From positions 62,001 to 126,000 of the forward strand of contig NZ_CABVHJ010000006.1 of the NCBI RefSeq assembly GCF_902497745.1: 64,000 bases of DNA. Reading direction: 5' to 3'. The translations under genes and the position numbers were made by a program. The notes under the pieces are model-generated. The model was not told the origin of the DNA. It saw only the letters and a program-made list of their open reading frames with translations, and made no database searches. Positions 37,387 through 45,843 of this stretch are shown piece by piece; the first letter of the stretch is position 1, and each line of letters opens with the position of its first letter. Source of the DNA: Pseudomonas fluorescens. Lineage in GTDB: Bacteria > Pseudomonadota > Gammaproteobacteria > Pseudomonadales > Pseudomonadaceae.

Positions 37387-37779
37387 TCACGCACCTCCGA
37401 AGCAGATCAAGCGGTCAGCATCTTGCACTGCGTCATGCAACTGACCGAGGCCGGACAATTCCCACGGCGCGCTGACCGAAATCGCTTCACGCTGATAACG
37501 CTTGGCCTCTTCAGCGTTCAGCGCACCACGGCGCAGGGCGGCGGCGATGCACACCACGCCGTCCAGCTTTTGCTCGCTGATGAACGTGCGCCATTGTTTG
37601 GGCAGGTCGAGTTCGTCCTGCGGGGTGACTAGCGTATCCGAAGCGTTGTAAACGCCGTCCTGATAGAAAAACAGCCGGACAATTTCATGCCCACCGGCCA
37701 GCGCGGCTTGCGCAAACAGCAGGGCGCGGCGCGAGGAGGGCGCATGGGCGGCGGAAAACAGCGCAATGGCGAACTTCAT
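37387..37779 (-). CDS. tusD: Sulfurtransferase TusD (DsrE family)
   Basis: Accepts sulfur from TusA and transfers it to TusE. From ATG 37779 (MKFAIALFSAAHAPSSRRALLFA) the protein has 130 residues. C77 in GVVCIAAALRRG is the conserved persulfide-carrying cysteine. First gene of tusD-tusC-tusB-tusE-ybiB, all with overlaps or a one-base gap; the promoter should lie between 37780 and the REP region. MnmA, the final acceptor of the relay, is encoded at 13.5 kb. Confidence 0.95.
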   Translation of the reverse strand: MKFAIALFSAAHAPSSRRALLFAQAALAGGHEIVRLFFYQDGVYNASDTLVTPQDELDLPKQWRTFISEQKLDGVVCIAAALRRGALNAEEAKRYQREAISVSAPWELSGLGQLHDAVQDADRLICFGGA

Positions 37780-37828
37780 GACGGACTCGATCAGCAAAAC
37801 TGCGGCCATGATAAAGCATTGCAGACCG

Positions 37829-37957
37829 CAAAGGATCGCAGCGCTTGCAGCGAAACACGATCTCTGCAGGAGCTGCGGCACGCTGCGATCTGTTGATCTT
37901 GATCTTTAAAAGCAAGATCAAAAGATCGCAGCCTCGTTTCACTCGGCAGCTCCTACA
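37829..37957. repeat. Degenerate REP cluster (type B)
   Basis: Contains GATCGCAGCGCTTGCAGCGA, then an inverted GCAGGAGCTGCGGCACGCTG, then a third copy GATCGCAGCCTCGTTTCACT ending in GCAGCTCCTAC. Three diverged arms rather than a clean pair, so this is likely an old or rearranged REP pair. Confidence 0.75.
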
Positions 37958-37979
37958 TGAGCGTTGGTTGAGGAATCCG

Positions 37980-38684
37980 TTAGCGGGGCATGTAGCCCAG
38001 TTGCCAGCGGCGCGGGATTTTCAGGGAAAACAGCCCGATGATTGCAGCCAGCAAACCGCTGACAAACATCGCCTGTAGTCCCAAATGATGTTCCAGCACC
38101 GCCCCCAGAATCGCGCCGATAAACATTCCGCTCCAAGGCACCAGTTGCACCCGCCAGCCGCTGCGCCGTTCGCCAAGCATCCAGCGCCCCAAGCCACGGC
38201 CGAACCGCGACAATGCGCCAGTCACGTAAGTCAGTCCGACCGGCAAGCCATTCACTTCTTCGACCGACGCGTTGAGCATGCCCATCGCAATGATCGCCGC
38301 CAGCAGCGCCGGCAATTGTGTGTCGAATGGCCAGGCCGCCGCCGCGCACAACAGGGTGGCAATACACAGCAGCAACGGCAGCGCCCGGCGTCCACCGTAA
38401 CGTGCGACGACAACGCCCAAGGCATTGCCGACGATAAAAGTTGCGACGAGTATCAACAAACGCACGGTCAACCCGACATCGCCATCACTGATCGCCACAG
38501 CGAGTCGAGTGGTGTTGCCGCTCATGAACGAGACGAAGTCGCCGCTAGCCATAAAGCCGATGGCGTCGGTCATCCCGGCCAGCACCGAGAGGCTGGCAAC
38601 TAGCGCCAGACCAATCCGCCCGCGCCACTTCTGTGTGTGCAGGTGGCCGGGGCTGGCGCGGTGAGTCGAGGCGGATGGCAGCAT
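37980..38684 (-). CDS. DUF1275/YoaK-family membrane protein
   Basis: Integral membrane protein of 234 residues with about six hydrophobic segments and the family signature VLAGMTDAIGFMASGDFVSFMSGNTT-type sequence at about residues 35-60. Function of the family is unknown; a transporter-like fold is suspected. It is separated from tusD by a REP cluster and from the next gene by 25 bp, in the same direction. Confidence 0.85.
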   Translation of the reverse strand: MLPSASTHRASPGHLHTQKWRGRIGLALVASLSVLAGMTDAIGFMASGDFVSFMSGNTTRLAVAISDGDVGLTVRLLILVATFIVGNALGVVVARYGGRRALPLLLCIATLLCAAAAWPFDTQLPALLAAIIAMGMLNASVEEVNGLPVGLTYVTGALSRFGRGLGRWMLGERRSGWRVQLVPWSGMFIGAILGAVLEHHLGLQAMFVSGLLAAIIGLFSLKIPRRWQLGYMPR

Positions 38685-38709
38685 GAGTGGCGGTGTCCTT
38701 TCGCGGCGG

Positions 38710-39039
38710 TTACGGTTCTATGCCATACAGATCGCAATATTCCAGCCAATCCATCCCGGCCATTTCCGCGACTTCACGATGTACTTCCAGACGCTGCGCC
38801 TGGTATTCCTCAGGCGAGTCAGCGGTCAGTTGCAAGGTCAGCTCCCAGGCAAACAGCCCGAGACTTTCCGCTTCAGCCTCAAACGCTTCATGCAGGCGTT
38901 CTTCACGATACTGCGCTTGAGTTTCGCCTTTGGCCTGAGCCAGTAGCGGGTTGAGGTGGTCGAGGGATTCGCGCAGTTCGGGACGCGCGTCGAGAAACAC
39001 TTTCAGGGCATGTTCATGTCGCTGGTCGGTGGGCGCCAT
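38710..39039 (-). CDS. Small uncharacterised acidic protein (possibly DUF6388)
   Basis: Starting at ATG 39039 (MAPTDQRHEHALKVFLDARPEL) it has 109 residues, is rich in Glu and helix-forming, and has no signal or membrane segment. It resembles a small Pseudomonas-restricted family I recall as DUF6388, but the match is from memory. The extension to 39399 overlaps the divergent lipoprotein gene and was rejected. Probably cotranscribed with the DUF1275 gene 25 bp downstream. Confidence 0.7.
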   Translation of the reverse strand: MAPTDQRHEHALKVFLDARPELRESLDHLNPLLAQAKGETQAQYREERLHEAFEAEAESLGLFAWELTLQLTADSPEEYQAQRLEVHREVAEMAGMDWLEYCDLYGIEP

Positions 39040-39172
39040 GGGTTTTCCTTGTGAGGCTGATGACCTTAGGTTGCCGCAGCGATTGGCGGATGTCGCGGTA
39101 TAAATGCAGTAAAGCAGAACGATTCCTGCTGCTGCGATGATACAGTCCGCTTTTTTTGAATGAGCGAATGCG

Positions 39173-39523
39173 ATGCGAATTCTGATGGTAGCGTTGGCCG
39201 CGACACTGCTGGCCGGTTGCGCAGGCTCGGTGATGGACGATGCTCGCACGAAAACCCCATACAAGGTGTTGACGTCGAACAAAGCCGAAAAAGATGTGGC
39301 GCGGTGTGTGCAATTCGGCTGGCAGGACGAAGCGGTGTTCGGCGTCGATGCGGCGGCGTATCTGGAACCGCGCAAGTCGGGCGGTACGACGGTATACACC
39401 CGTTCGGCGGAGTCGTTTGTCGACGTGATTACCGAGGCATCGGGTACGACGTTGAATTACTACGCGCAGAAGGATGACTTTGTCGCCAAGCGCCGGTTGG
39501 CGGCGTTGGCGACCTGCCTGTAA
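39173..39523 (+). CDS. Small lipoprotein of unknown function
   Basis: A 116-residue precursor with a clear lipobox: MRILMVALAATLLAGCAGS, modified cysteine C16. The residue after Cys is Ala, which does not favour inner-membrane retention, so outer-membrane location is expected. The mature part (about 100 residues, including VARCVQFGWQDEAVFG) is of a type seen in pseudomonads without assigned function. Two further cysteines (in ARCVQF and at the C-terminal TCL) could form a disulfide. Confidence 0.8.
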   Translation: MRILMVALAATLLAGCAGSVMDDARTKTPYKVLTSNKAEKDVARCVQFGWQDEAVFGVDAAAYLEPRKSGGTTVYTRSAESFVDVITEASGTTLNYYAQKDDFVAKRRLAALATCL

Positions 39524-39551
39524 TGGTCAAATTGATGCAGTGAAGCGCAAA

Positions 39552-39625
39552 CCGCTTTCGCCAGCAGGCTGGCTGCCACATTTGAAATGCATTCCAAGTG
39601 TAGGAGCCAGCCTGCTGGCGGTGGG
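39552..39625. repeat. Variant REP pair
   Basis: CCGCTTTCGCCAGCAGGCTG (39552) and TAGGAGCCAGCCTGCTGGCG (39601) form an inverted pair. The core GCCAGCCTGCTGGCG differs from the other type A copies, so this is a separate sequence class. Confidence 0.8.
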
Positions 39626-39635
39626 GCCAGTGAAT

Positions 39636-40061
39636 TCAACCCCTCAACCGTTTTTGCAAGTAATGCCGGCTATGCCCCGGCGGATAATCGATAATCTCGC
39701 CAAACTGGCTGAATCCCAGCTTCTTGTAGAACTCCGGCGCCTGAAAATCGAAGGTGTCCAGCCAGATGCCCAAGCAGTGCTTCTCGTTGGCGAGTTCTTC
39801 GGCCATGGTCATCAGTCTTGATCCCAGGCCCTGGCCGCGCCCCTGTTCCGGCACTAAAAGCAGCTCGATGTACATCCACTTGAAGATCACCCGACCATAC
39901 AAACCGCCGAGAATCGCGTCGTGCTCATCCCGCACTGTCAGCGCGAAAGGTTCCGACGTGGAGCCTCCGGTCTTGGCATCGTTATAGGCAATCAGTGGCT
40001 CGAGAATGGCCTTGCGTTGTTCTTCCGTAGGATTCTTCGACAACTCGATTCGCAACGTCAT
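39636..40061 (-). CDS. GNAT-family N-acetyltransferase
   Basis: A 141-residue protein from ATG 40061 (MTLRIELSKNPTEEQRKA). The acetyl-CoA motif LLLVPEQGRGQGLGSRLM is at about residues 72-89, and WLDTFDFQAPEFYKKLGF is the C-terminal motif B of the family. Substrate unknown. It ends within 11 bp of a REP pair and runs toward the upstream lipoprotein gene. Confidence 0.87.
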   Translation of the reverse strand: MTLRIELSKNPTEEQRKAILEPLIAYNDAKTGGSTSEPFALTVRDEHDAILGGLYGRVIFKWMYIELLLVPEQGRGQGLGSRLMTMAEELANEKHCLGIWLDTFDFQAPEFYKKLGFSQFGEIIDYPPGHSRHYLQKRLRG

Positions 40062-40210
40062 GCGCAACTTCCTTGTGATGTGAACCTGCAAGCCTATCCT
40101 GCCCCGCGGGCATCGTCCAAGCGCTTCTTCAACCCGGTGGAACCGCCGCTTACGCGCTGCGGTCTAGCCTTTACAGCGTCATTCCAGCACGCGGTTGATG
40201 AGGAATCTCC

Positions 40211-40648
40211 ATGAATATTTTCGAAGCCCTTCGCGAAAGCCACGATCGCCAGCGTAGCTACGCCAAAACCCTGATCGAAACCAGCGGCGATACGCCGGAG
40301 CGGGTTGAGGCGTACAAACAACTCAAAGCCGAACTCCAAGCCCACGAAACCGCCGAAGAACGCCATTTCTACATTCCATTGATGGAGCTTGACGAGGGTG
40401 TCGATCTGAGCCGCCATGCCATCGCCGAACACCATGAAATGGACGAGATGATGGAAGAACTCGACGAGACCGAGATGTCCAGTCCGGCGTGGTTGGCAAC
40501 CGCGAAGAAGCTGTCGGACAAGGTTCATCATCATTTGAAGGAAGAAGAGCAGAAGTTCTTCCAGATGGCCGGCAAATTGCTCAACGAAAAACAGAAAGTA
40601 CAACTCGCCGGACAATACGAAAAGGAGTTCCAGGCACAGTTGTCGTGA
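40211..40648 (+). CDS. Hemerythrin HHE-domain protein
   Basis: A 145-residue cytoplasmic four-helix bundle with the HHE cation-binding pattern: H11 in RESHDRQR, HETAEERHFY at about 50-59, EHHEMDEMM at about 77-85 and KVHHHLKEEEQKFF at about 102-115. These supply His and Glu ligands for a di-iron site. Such proteins bind oxygen or nitric oxide, or act in iron and oxidative-stress handling; which applies cannot be told. No operon partner; the downstream LPMO has its own leader. Confidence 0.9.
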   Translation: MNIFEALRESHDRQRSYAKTLIETSGDTPERVEAYKQLKAELQAHETAEERHFYIPLMELDEGVDLSRHAIAEHHEMDEMMEELDETEMSSPAWLATAKKLSDKVHHHLKEEEQKFFQMAGKLLNEKQKVQLAGQYEKEFQAQLS

Positions 40649-40807
40649 GTACCGAATGGCAGTGTTTGCAGCATTGGCGTGTAATCTTTTGGCGTCACCT
40701 CGGGTGGGCGTTATCGTAAAAGACTGTATATGCATCCAGTATTTGCGGTGTTTTTACGTCATAAACCCGCCGACTGCGACAAAACCGCCAATAGACAAAA
40801 AATTCAC

Positions 40808-40861
40808 CTCCGTTAGCTTGAAGGCCTCTCCTCGGAAAGGAGAGTTCTTAAATCAACGGAG
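40808..40861 (+). promoter_or_regulatory. Leader stem that can hide the LPMO ribosome-binding site
   Basis: CTCCGTT (40808-40814) is the exact complement of AACGGAG (40855-40861), which contains the GGAG Shine-Dalgarno sequence 8 nt before the ATG at 40870. Between them lies an inner hairpin, CTCTCCT / AGGAGAG (40826-40844). The ACGGA at the ribosome site and the GGA in the inner loop fit RsmA/CsrA binding (ANGGA). The structure is visible; regulation through it is inference. Confidence 0.5.
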
Positions 40862-40869
40862 TGAAAAAC

Positions 40870-41499
40870 ATGAATCAACCACAAATCCAACTGCGACACG
40901 GTCGTGTCATTTCCCCTGCAAGCCGCGGTGCGGTAGCGATCGAGCAAGGATTGCTCGGCGCCTGGCAGGTCAACGAAATGGAAGGCGGGAAGAATTTCCC
41001 GGCGCTGGCAGCGGGGCCGTTTCCGGCCCCTTACCAGAGCGACTCGGACAGTGTCACGCCACCGGCCGACGGCTACATTCTCAGCGGCGGCAAGAACGAT
41101 GCCCGCGATTGCGTGAACTTCACCAATGAAGAGATGAGCAAGAAACTCGCTCGCCCGTTCACCTGGCCGCTGCTCAATGTCACGCCGGGGCAGACCCTCG
41201 AAATCAAGTGGGAATACACCGCGCCGCACACCACCCGGGGCTACCGCTGGCTGATCACCAAGGATGGCTGGGACCAGAAACAACGCATCAGCCGCGCGCA
41301 ACTGGAGGCGCAACCGTTCTTCGAGGACTTCTACACTCAGGTGCCTTATTACAGCTATCCGAATGAGCTGAAGGCCAAGGTCAATCACGCGGTGAAACTG
41401 CCAGCCAACAAGAAGGGCCATCACGTGATCGTGCTGATGTGGATCGTTGCCAACACCGGTAACGCCTTCTATCAGGCCTTCGACGTCGACTTCAAATAA
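40870..41499 (+). CDS. Lytic polysaccharide monooxygenase, AA10 family, without signal peptide
   Basis: Copper enzyme that oxidatively cleaves crystalline chitin. From ATG 40870 the protein (209 residues) starts MNQPQIQLRHGRVISPASRG. The AA10 features are intact: first histidine-brace His (H10, in HGRVISPASR), second His in YTAPHTTRGYRWLIT, and the C-terminal NAFYQAFDVDF with the axial Phe. In active AA10 enzymes the first His is the mature N-terminus, exposed by signal-peptide cleavage. Here there is no hydrophobic leader; nine residues precede H10. A GTG at 40861 would only add MKN. Followed after 43 bp by a chitinase. Confidence 0.9.
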   Translation: MNQPQIQLRHGRVISPASRGAVAIEQGLLGAWQVNEMEGGKNFPALAAGPFPAPYQSDSDSVTPPADGYILSGGKNDARDCVNFTNEEMSKKLARPFTWPLLNVTPGQTLEIKWEYTAPHTTRGYRWLITKDGWDQKQRISRAQLEAQPFFEDFYTQVPYYSYPNELKAKVNHAVKLPANKKGHHVIVLMWIVANTGNAFYQAFDVDFK

Positions 41500-41542
41500 C
41501 GGCGCTGCGTCGTCAAACCCACACGTTCTGAAGGATTAGAAC

Positions 41543-42601
41543 ATGTCAAATATCGACTTTTCTTTAATGCAAAACCCGGCGAGCGATGCCGCTTCGCTGA
41601 TGCCGAGCATTGCCGGCAAAAAGATCCTCATGGGCTTCTGGCACAACTGGCCAGCGGGGGCGAGCGATGGTTATCGCCAGGGCCGCTTTGCCAGCCTCTC
41701 GCTGGAGGAAGTGCCCAAGGAGTACAACGTCGTTGCAGTGGCCTTCATGAAGGGCAGCGGCATTCCGACCTTCAAGCCGTTCAACGTGTCCGATGCCGAG
41801 TTCCGCCGCCAGGTCGGCGTGCTCAACAGTCAGGGGCGGGCCGTGCTGATCTCCCTCGGCGGTGCCGATGCGCACATCGAATTGCGCAGCGGTCAGGAAC
41901 AGCCGCTGGCTAACGAAATCATCCGTCTGGTGGAAACCTATGGCTTCGATGGACTGGACATCGATCTTGAACAGAGCGCGATTGATTTCGCTGCCAACAA
42001 GACCGTCCTGCCGGCCGCGCTGAAACGGGTCAAGGATCACTACGCAGGCCAGGGCAAACACTTCATCATCAGCATGGCCCCGGAGTTCCCGTATCTGACC
42101 AGTACCGGCAACTACGTGAGCTACCTGCAGGCACTGGAAGGCTACTACGACTTTATCGCCCCGCAGTTCTACAACCAGGGTGGAGACGGAGTCTGGGTGC
42201 CGGAAGCCAATAATGGCGCGGGTGCGTGGATTGCGCAGAACAACGATGCGCTGAAGGAGGATTTCCTTTACTACCTGACCGAAAGTCTGGTGACCGGCAC
42301 TCGCGGCTTCACGCGGATCCCGGCGGACAAGTTCGTCATCGGCCTGCCGGCCAACAACGATGCGGCAGCCACCGGTTATGTGACCGACAAAGCCGTGGTC
42401 GGGAATGTCCTCAAGCGTCTGGCGATCAAGGGGATACCGATCAAAGGTTTGATGACCTGGTCGGTGAATTGGGACAACGGCACTAGCAAGGATGGCGTGC
42501 CGTACAACTGGGAGTTCAGCCGGCGTTATGGGCCGCTGATTCAAGGGGTTCGTTCCGTTGGGCAGGATGCCGATGACATGCAATCGCTCATCGCTCGTTA
42601 G
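41543..42601 (+). CDS. Chitinase, glycoside hydrolase family 18, without signal peptide
   Basis: Endo- or exo-hydrolase of beta-1,4-GlcNAc chains. The 352-residue protein is a single GH18 TIM barrel with the catalytic DGLDIDLEQ at about residues 136-144 (DxxDxDxE, E the proton donor) and the substrate motifs APQFYNQ and MTWSVNWD. No signal peptide and no chitin-binding module are present; the upstream LPMO could supply substrate access. The ribosome site GAAGGA lies about 7 nt before the ATG. The two-gene unit ends at a terminator. Confidence 0.94.
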   Translation: MSNIDFSLMQNPASDAASLMPSIAGKKILMGFWHNWPAGASDGYRQGRFASLSLEEVPKEYNVVAVAFMKGSGIPTFKPFNVSDAEFRRQVGVLNSQGRAVLISLGGADAHIELRSGQEQPLANEIIRLVETYGFDGLDIDLEQSAIDFAANKTVLPAALKRVKDHYAGQGKHFIISMAPEFPYLTSTGNYVSYLQALEGYYDFIAPQFYNQGGDGVWVPEANNGAGAWIAQNNDALKEDFLYYLTESLVTGTRGFTRIPADKFVIGLPANNDAAATGYVTDKAVVGNVLKRLAIKGIPIKGLMTWSVNWDNGTSKDGVPYNWEFSRRYGPLIQGVRSVGQDADDMQSLIAR

Positions 42602-42611
42602 TTGCAAATAA

Positions 42612-42642
42612 AGAAGCCCGGTAGCGCTGCCGGGCTTTTTTT
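42612..42642 (+). terminator. Terminator of the LPMO-chitinase unit
   Basis: AGCCCGGTAG and GCTGCCGGGCT form a stem followed by seven T's, about 10 nt past the chitinase stop. Confidence 0.9.
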
Positions 42643-42696
42643 GTTCGCGCAATTATTCGACCATGGCGGCTTACTCAGGAAACAGGATCAAGCGTC

Positions 42697-43287
42697 ATGT
42701 CCAACACAGCCGAGCGGGTCAACATCGTCGACACTCAGGTGTTGTCCCATGACTGGTATTTGCTGAAGAAAATCACCTTCGACTATCACCGCAACAACGG
42801 CGAGTGGCAGCGTCAGACTCGTGAGGTCTACGACCGTGGTAACGGTGCGGCGATTTTGTTGTTCAACCGCGAGCAGCGCACGGTGGTGCTGACCCGGCAG
42901 TTCCGTTTACCGGTGTTCGTCAATGGCCATGATGGTTTGCTGATCGAGGTGGCGGCCGGGTTGCTCGAAGGTGCTGCGCCGGAACAACGGATTCGTGATG
43001 AGGCCGAGGAGGAAACCGGTTATCGCGTGCACGATGTGAAGAAGGTATTCGAGGCGTACATGAGTCCCGGTTCGGTGACCGAGAAGCTGCACTTTTTCAT
43101 TGCTGAATACGACGCGGCATCGAAGGTCAGCGACGGTGGTGGTCTGGAAGAGGAGACTGAAGAGCTGGAAGTGCTGGAGTGGCGATTCGACGAAGCGTTG
43201 GCAGCGTTTCAGCGCGGTGAGATCTGCGACGCCAAGACCATCATGCTGTTGCAGTATGCGGCGATGAATAACTTGTTTGCCCAATAA
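42697..43287 (+). CDS. nudK: GDP-mannose pyrophosphatase-type NUDIX hydrolase
   Basis: A 196-residue Nudix enzyme of the ADP-ribose/GDP-mannose pyrophosphatase group. The N-terminus MSNTAERVNIVDTQVLSHDWY, the TRQFRLPVFVNGHDGLLIEVAAGLLEG segment and the box with REUXEEXGU-like RIRDEAEEETGY (about 99-110) match NudK, which hydrolyses GDP-mannose to GMP and mannose-1-phosphate in E. coli. The substrate is inferred from similarity. Monocistronic. Confidence 0.88.
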   Translation: MSNTAERVNIVDTQVLSHDWYLLKKITFDYHRNNGEWQRQTREVYDRGNGAAILLFNREQRTVVLTRQFRLPVFVNGHDGLLIEVAAGLLEGAAPEQRIRDEAEEETGYRVHDVKKVFEAYMSPGSVTEKLHFFIAEYDAASKVSDGGGLEEETEELEVLEWRFDEALAAFQRGEICDAKTIMLLQYAAMNNLFAQ

Positions 43288-43370
43288 ATCAAAAGATCGC
43301 AGCCTTCGGCAGCTCGCACAGGAAAACGCATTCCAGGCAGGAGCTGCCGAAGGCTGCGATCTCTTGATCT
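43288..43370. repeat. REP pair (type B, inverted)
   Basis: GATCGCAGCCTTCGGCAGCT (43295) and AGGAGCTGCCGAAGGCTGCG (43339) form an inverted pair between the convergent nudK and ogt genes. Confidence 0.9.
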
Positions 43371-43381
43371 GTATTGACTGA

Positions 43382-43897
43382 CTAGAACAAATCTCCGGTT
43401 TTGCCAATCTGCGACCAGTCGCCACCTTCAAGTGTCAGCAAGCGCTCTTTCGCCTCAAGTCCCCCGGCAAACCCGGTCAGCTTCCCCGAGGCGCCGATCA
43501 CCCGATGACACGGCGCCACAATGGAAATCGGGTTGCGTCCATTCGCGGCGCCTACTGCCCGTACGGCGCTGGGGTTGCCGATCTGTTCGGCAATCTGGCT
43601 GTAGGTGCGCGTCTCGCCAAATGGAATGGTCAGCAGGGCCGCCCAGACCTTTTTCTGAAAGTCGGTGCCGGCGAAATCCAGTTCCAGTTCGAAACAGTCC
43701 CGCGTCCCGGAGAAATATTCTTCAAGTTGCCGGGCGGCCTTACGCAGGATCGGATTGTCGGGCGCTTCACTCATCGGCCCGAGGCGCACGCGGTTCGGTT
43801 TGTCGTTTTCCCAGAGGATGGCCGCCAGTCGTGAGCCGTTCGCGACCAGCTTCAGCTCGCCGACGGGCGAGGGCAGGGTGATGAACGAGTAAGACAT
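43382..43897 (-). CDS. ogt: Methylated-DNA--protein-cysteine methyltransferase
   Basis: Suicide repair enzyme removing the alkyl group from O6-alkylguanine. From ATG 43897 (MSYSFITLPSPVGELKLVA) it has 171 residues. The DNA-recognition helix (SAVRAVGAANGRNP) and the active-site PCHRVI with the acceptor cysteine are intact. It lacks an Ada-type AraC domain, so it is the constitutive Ogt form. Divergent from ggt. Confidence 0.93.
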   Translation of the reverse strand: MSYSFITLPSPVGELKLVANGSRLAAILWENDKPNRVRLGPMSEAPDNPILRKAARQLEEYFSGTRDCFELELDFAGTDFQKKVWAALLTIPFGETRTYSQIAEQIGNPSAVRAVGAANGRNPISIVAPCHRVIGASGKLTGFAGGLEAKERLLTLEGGDWSQIGKTGDLF

Positions 43898-44049
43898 GAC
43901 GGCAGACTCCGGATCAGGACGGCAACAGCGCCCAGCATACTGCCTGAGCGGGGAGGCGCAATACGCAAAGCCGACCATACTGCTTGTTGCTCTTGAAGCG
44001 TTCCCCCTCTGTTTTGCACAGACCCTAAAACAAAAAAAGAGATCGACTC

Positions 44050-45777
44050 ATGAAGTACGAACCTTTGGCCAAATCGCTGATAGCGACCTCACTGGCACTT
44101 AGCTGTCTCATGGCTCACGCGGCTTCAGTCGCACCGGTTGCCGCCGAAAACGGCATGGTGGTCACCGCGCAACATCTGGCCACCCATGTGGGTGTCGATG
44201 TACTGAAAAGTGGCGGTAATGCCGTCGATGCGGCAGTCGCCGTGGGTTACGCGCTGGCGGTGGTGTATCCCGCAGCAGGCAACCTCGGCGGTGGCGGCTT
44301 CATGACCATTCAATTGGCGGATGGGCGCAAGACCTTCCTCGATTTCCGCGAAAAAGCGCCGCTGGCGGCGACCGCCAACATGTACCTAGACAAGGAAGGC
44401 AACGTCATTCCCGATTTGAGCACCCGTGGCCATTTGGCGGTGGGTGTGCCCGGCACGGTCTCCGGTATGGAACTGGCGCTGAGCAAATACGGGACCAGAC
44501 CGCGCAAGGAGATGATTGCCCCGGCGATCAAACTGGCGGAAGACGGTTTCGCACTGGAGCAGGGTGACGTCGAGCTGCTGGAGTACGCCACCGACGTGTT
44601 CAAGAAGGACATGCGTGACTCCGGCTCGATCTTCCTGCACAACGGCGAGCCGATGCAGGTCGGGCAGAAGCTGGTGCAGAAGGATCTCGGCAAAACCCTG
44701 CGGACCATTTCCGAAAAAGGCGCCGACGGCTTTTATAAAGGCTGGGTCGCCGATGCCATCGTGACCTCCAGTCAGGCCAACAAAGGCATCATCACCCAGG
44801 CGGATCTCGACAAATACAAGACCCGCGAACTGGCGCCGGTGGAGTGCGATTATCGTGGTTACCACGTGGTCTCGGCGCCACCACCAAGCTCCGGCGGGGT
44901 GGTGATCTGCCAGATCATGAACATCCTCGAAGGCTATCCGATGAAGGATCTGGGCTTCCATTCAGCTCAGGGCATGCACTATCAGATCGAAGCGATGCGC
45001 CACGCGTATGTCGATCGCAACAGCTATCTCGGCGATCCGGACTTCGTCAAAAACCCGATCGAGCACCTGCTGGACAAGAACTACGCAACCAAACTGCGCA
45101 ACGCCATTCAGCCGCAAAAGGCCGGCGTCTCGGCTGAACTCAAGCCCGGCGTAGCGCCCCATGAAGGCAGCAACACCACCCACTATTCGATCGTCGACAA
45201 GTGGGGCAATGCCGTGTCGGTCACTTACACCCTCAACGACTGGTTCGGCGCGGGCGTGATGGCGAGCAAGACCGGGGTGATCCTCAACGATGAAATGGAC
45301 GACTTTACCTCCAAGGTCGGCGTGCCGAACATGTACGGTCTGGTGCAGGGCGAAGCGAATGCCATTGCGCCGGGCAAGGCACCGTTGTCCTCGATGAGCC
45401 CGACCATCGTCACCAAGGACGGCAAAGTGGTGATGGTGGTTGGCACACCGGGTGGCAGCCGCATTATCACGGCGACTTTGCTGACCATGCTCAACGTCAT
45501 CGACTACGGCATGGGCCTTCAGGAAGCGGTCGATGCGCCACGCTTCCATCAGCAGTGGATGCCGGAGGAAACCAACCTCGAAGACTTCGCCGCCAGCCCC
45601 GATACGCGCAAGATTCTCGAGAGCTGGGGCCACAAGTTCGCCGGCCCGCAGGACGCCAACCACATCGCCGCGATTCTGGTCGGTGCACCGTCGCTGGGCG
45701 GTAAACAGGTCGGCAAAAACCGCTTCTACGGCGCCAACGATCCACGCCGCAACACCGGCTTGTCGCTGGGTTACTGA
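44050..45777 (+). CDS. ggt: Gamma-glutamyltransferase, periplasmic
   Basis: Ntn-hydrolase that hydrolyses or transfers the gamma-glutamyl group of glutathione. The 575-residue precursor has a signal peptide (MKYEPLAKSLIATSLALSCL to about AHA) and self-cleaves before the catalytic Thr in GSNTTHYSIVDKWG at about residue 376, giving large and small subunits. The GGGGFM region (about 80) and the PLSSMSPTIV substrate loop are present. Followed after 66 bp by an isochorismatase-type gene, possibly in the same transcript. Confidence 0.96.
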   Translation: MKYEPLAKSLIATSLALSCLMAHAASVAPVAAENGMVVTAQHLATHVGVDVLKSGGNAVDAAVAVGYALAVVYPAAGNLGGGGFMTIQLADGRKTFLDFREKAPLAATANMYLDKEGNVIPDLSTRGHLAVGVPGTVSGMELALSKYGTRPRKEMIAPAIKLAEDGFALEQGDVELLEYATDVFKKDMRDSGSIFLHNGEPMQVGQKLVQKDLGKTLRTISEKGADGFYKGWVADAIVTSSQANKGIITQADLDKYKTRELAPVECDYRGYHVVSAPPPSSGGVVICQIMNILEGYPMKDLGFHSAQGMHYQIEAMRHAYVDRNSYLGDPDFVKNPIEHLLDKNYATKLRNAIQPQKAGVSAELKPGVAPHEGSNTTHYSIVDKWGNAVSVTYTLNDWFGAGVMASKTGVILNDEMDDFTSKVGVPNMYGLVQGEANAIAPGKAPLSSMSPTIVTKDGKVVMVVGTPGGSRIITATLLTMLNVIDYGMGLQEAVDAPRFHQQWMPEETNLEDFAASPDTRKILESWGHKFAGPQDANHIAAILVGAPSLGGKQVGKNRFYGANDPRRNTGLSLGY

Positions 45778-45843
45778 GGGGCGTAAAAAGGGGGCAGGCT
45801 CACGTCCGCCCCTGTCTCAAGGACTGATCAAGGAAGGCTCATC

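Noticed and set aside
38710..39399. 229-codon version of the small unknown protein
   Set aside because: The N-terminal part overlaps the divergent lipoprotein gene and has no family likeness; ATG 39039 is used instead.
45785..45815. Hairpin GGGGGCAGG / CGCCCC after ggt
   Set aside because: Has no T-run, and the gap leads straight into the isochorismatase-type gene, so I do not call it a terminator.
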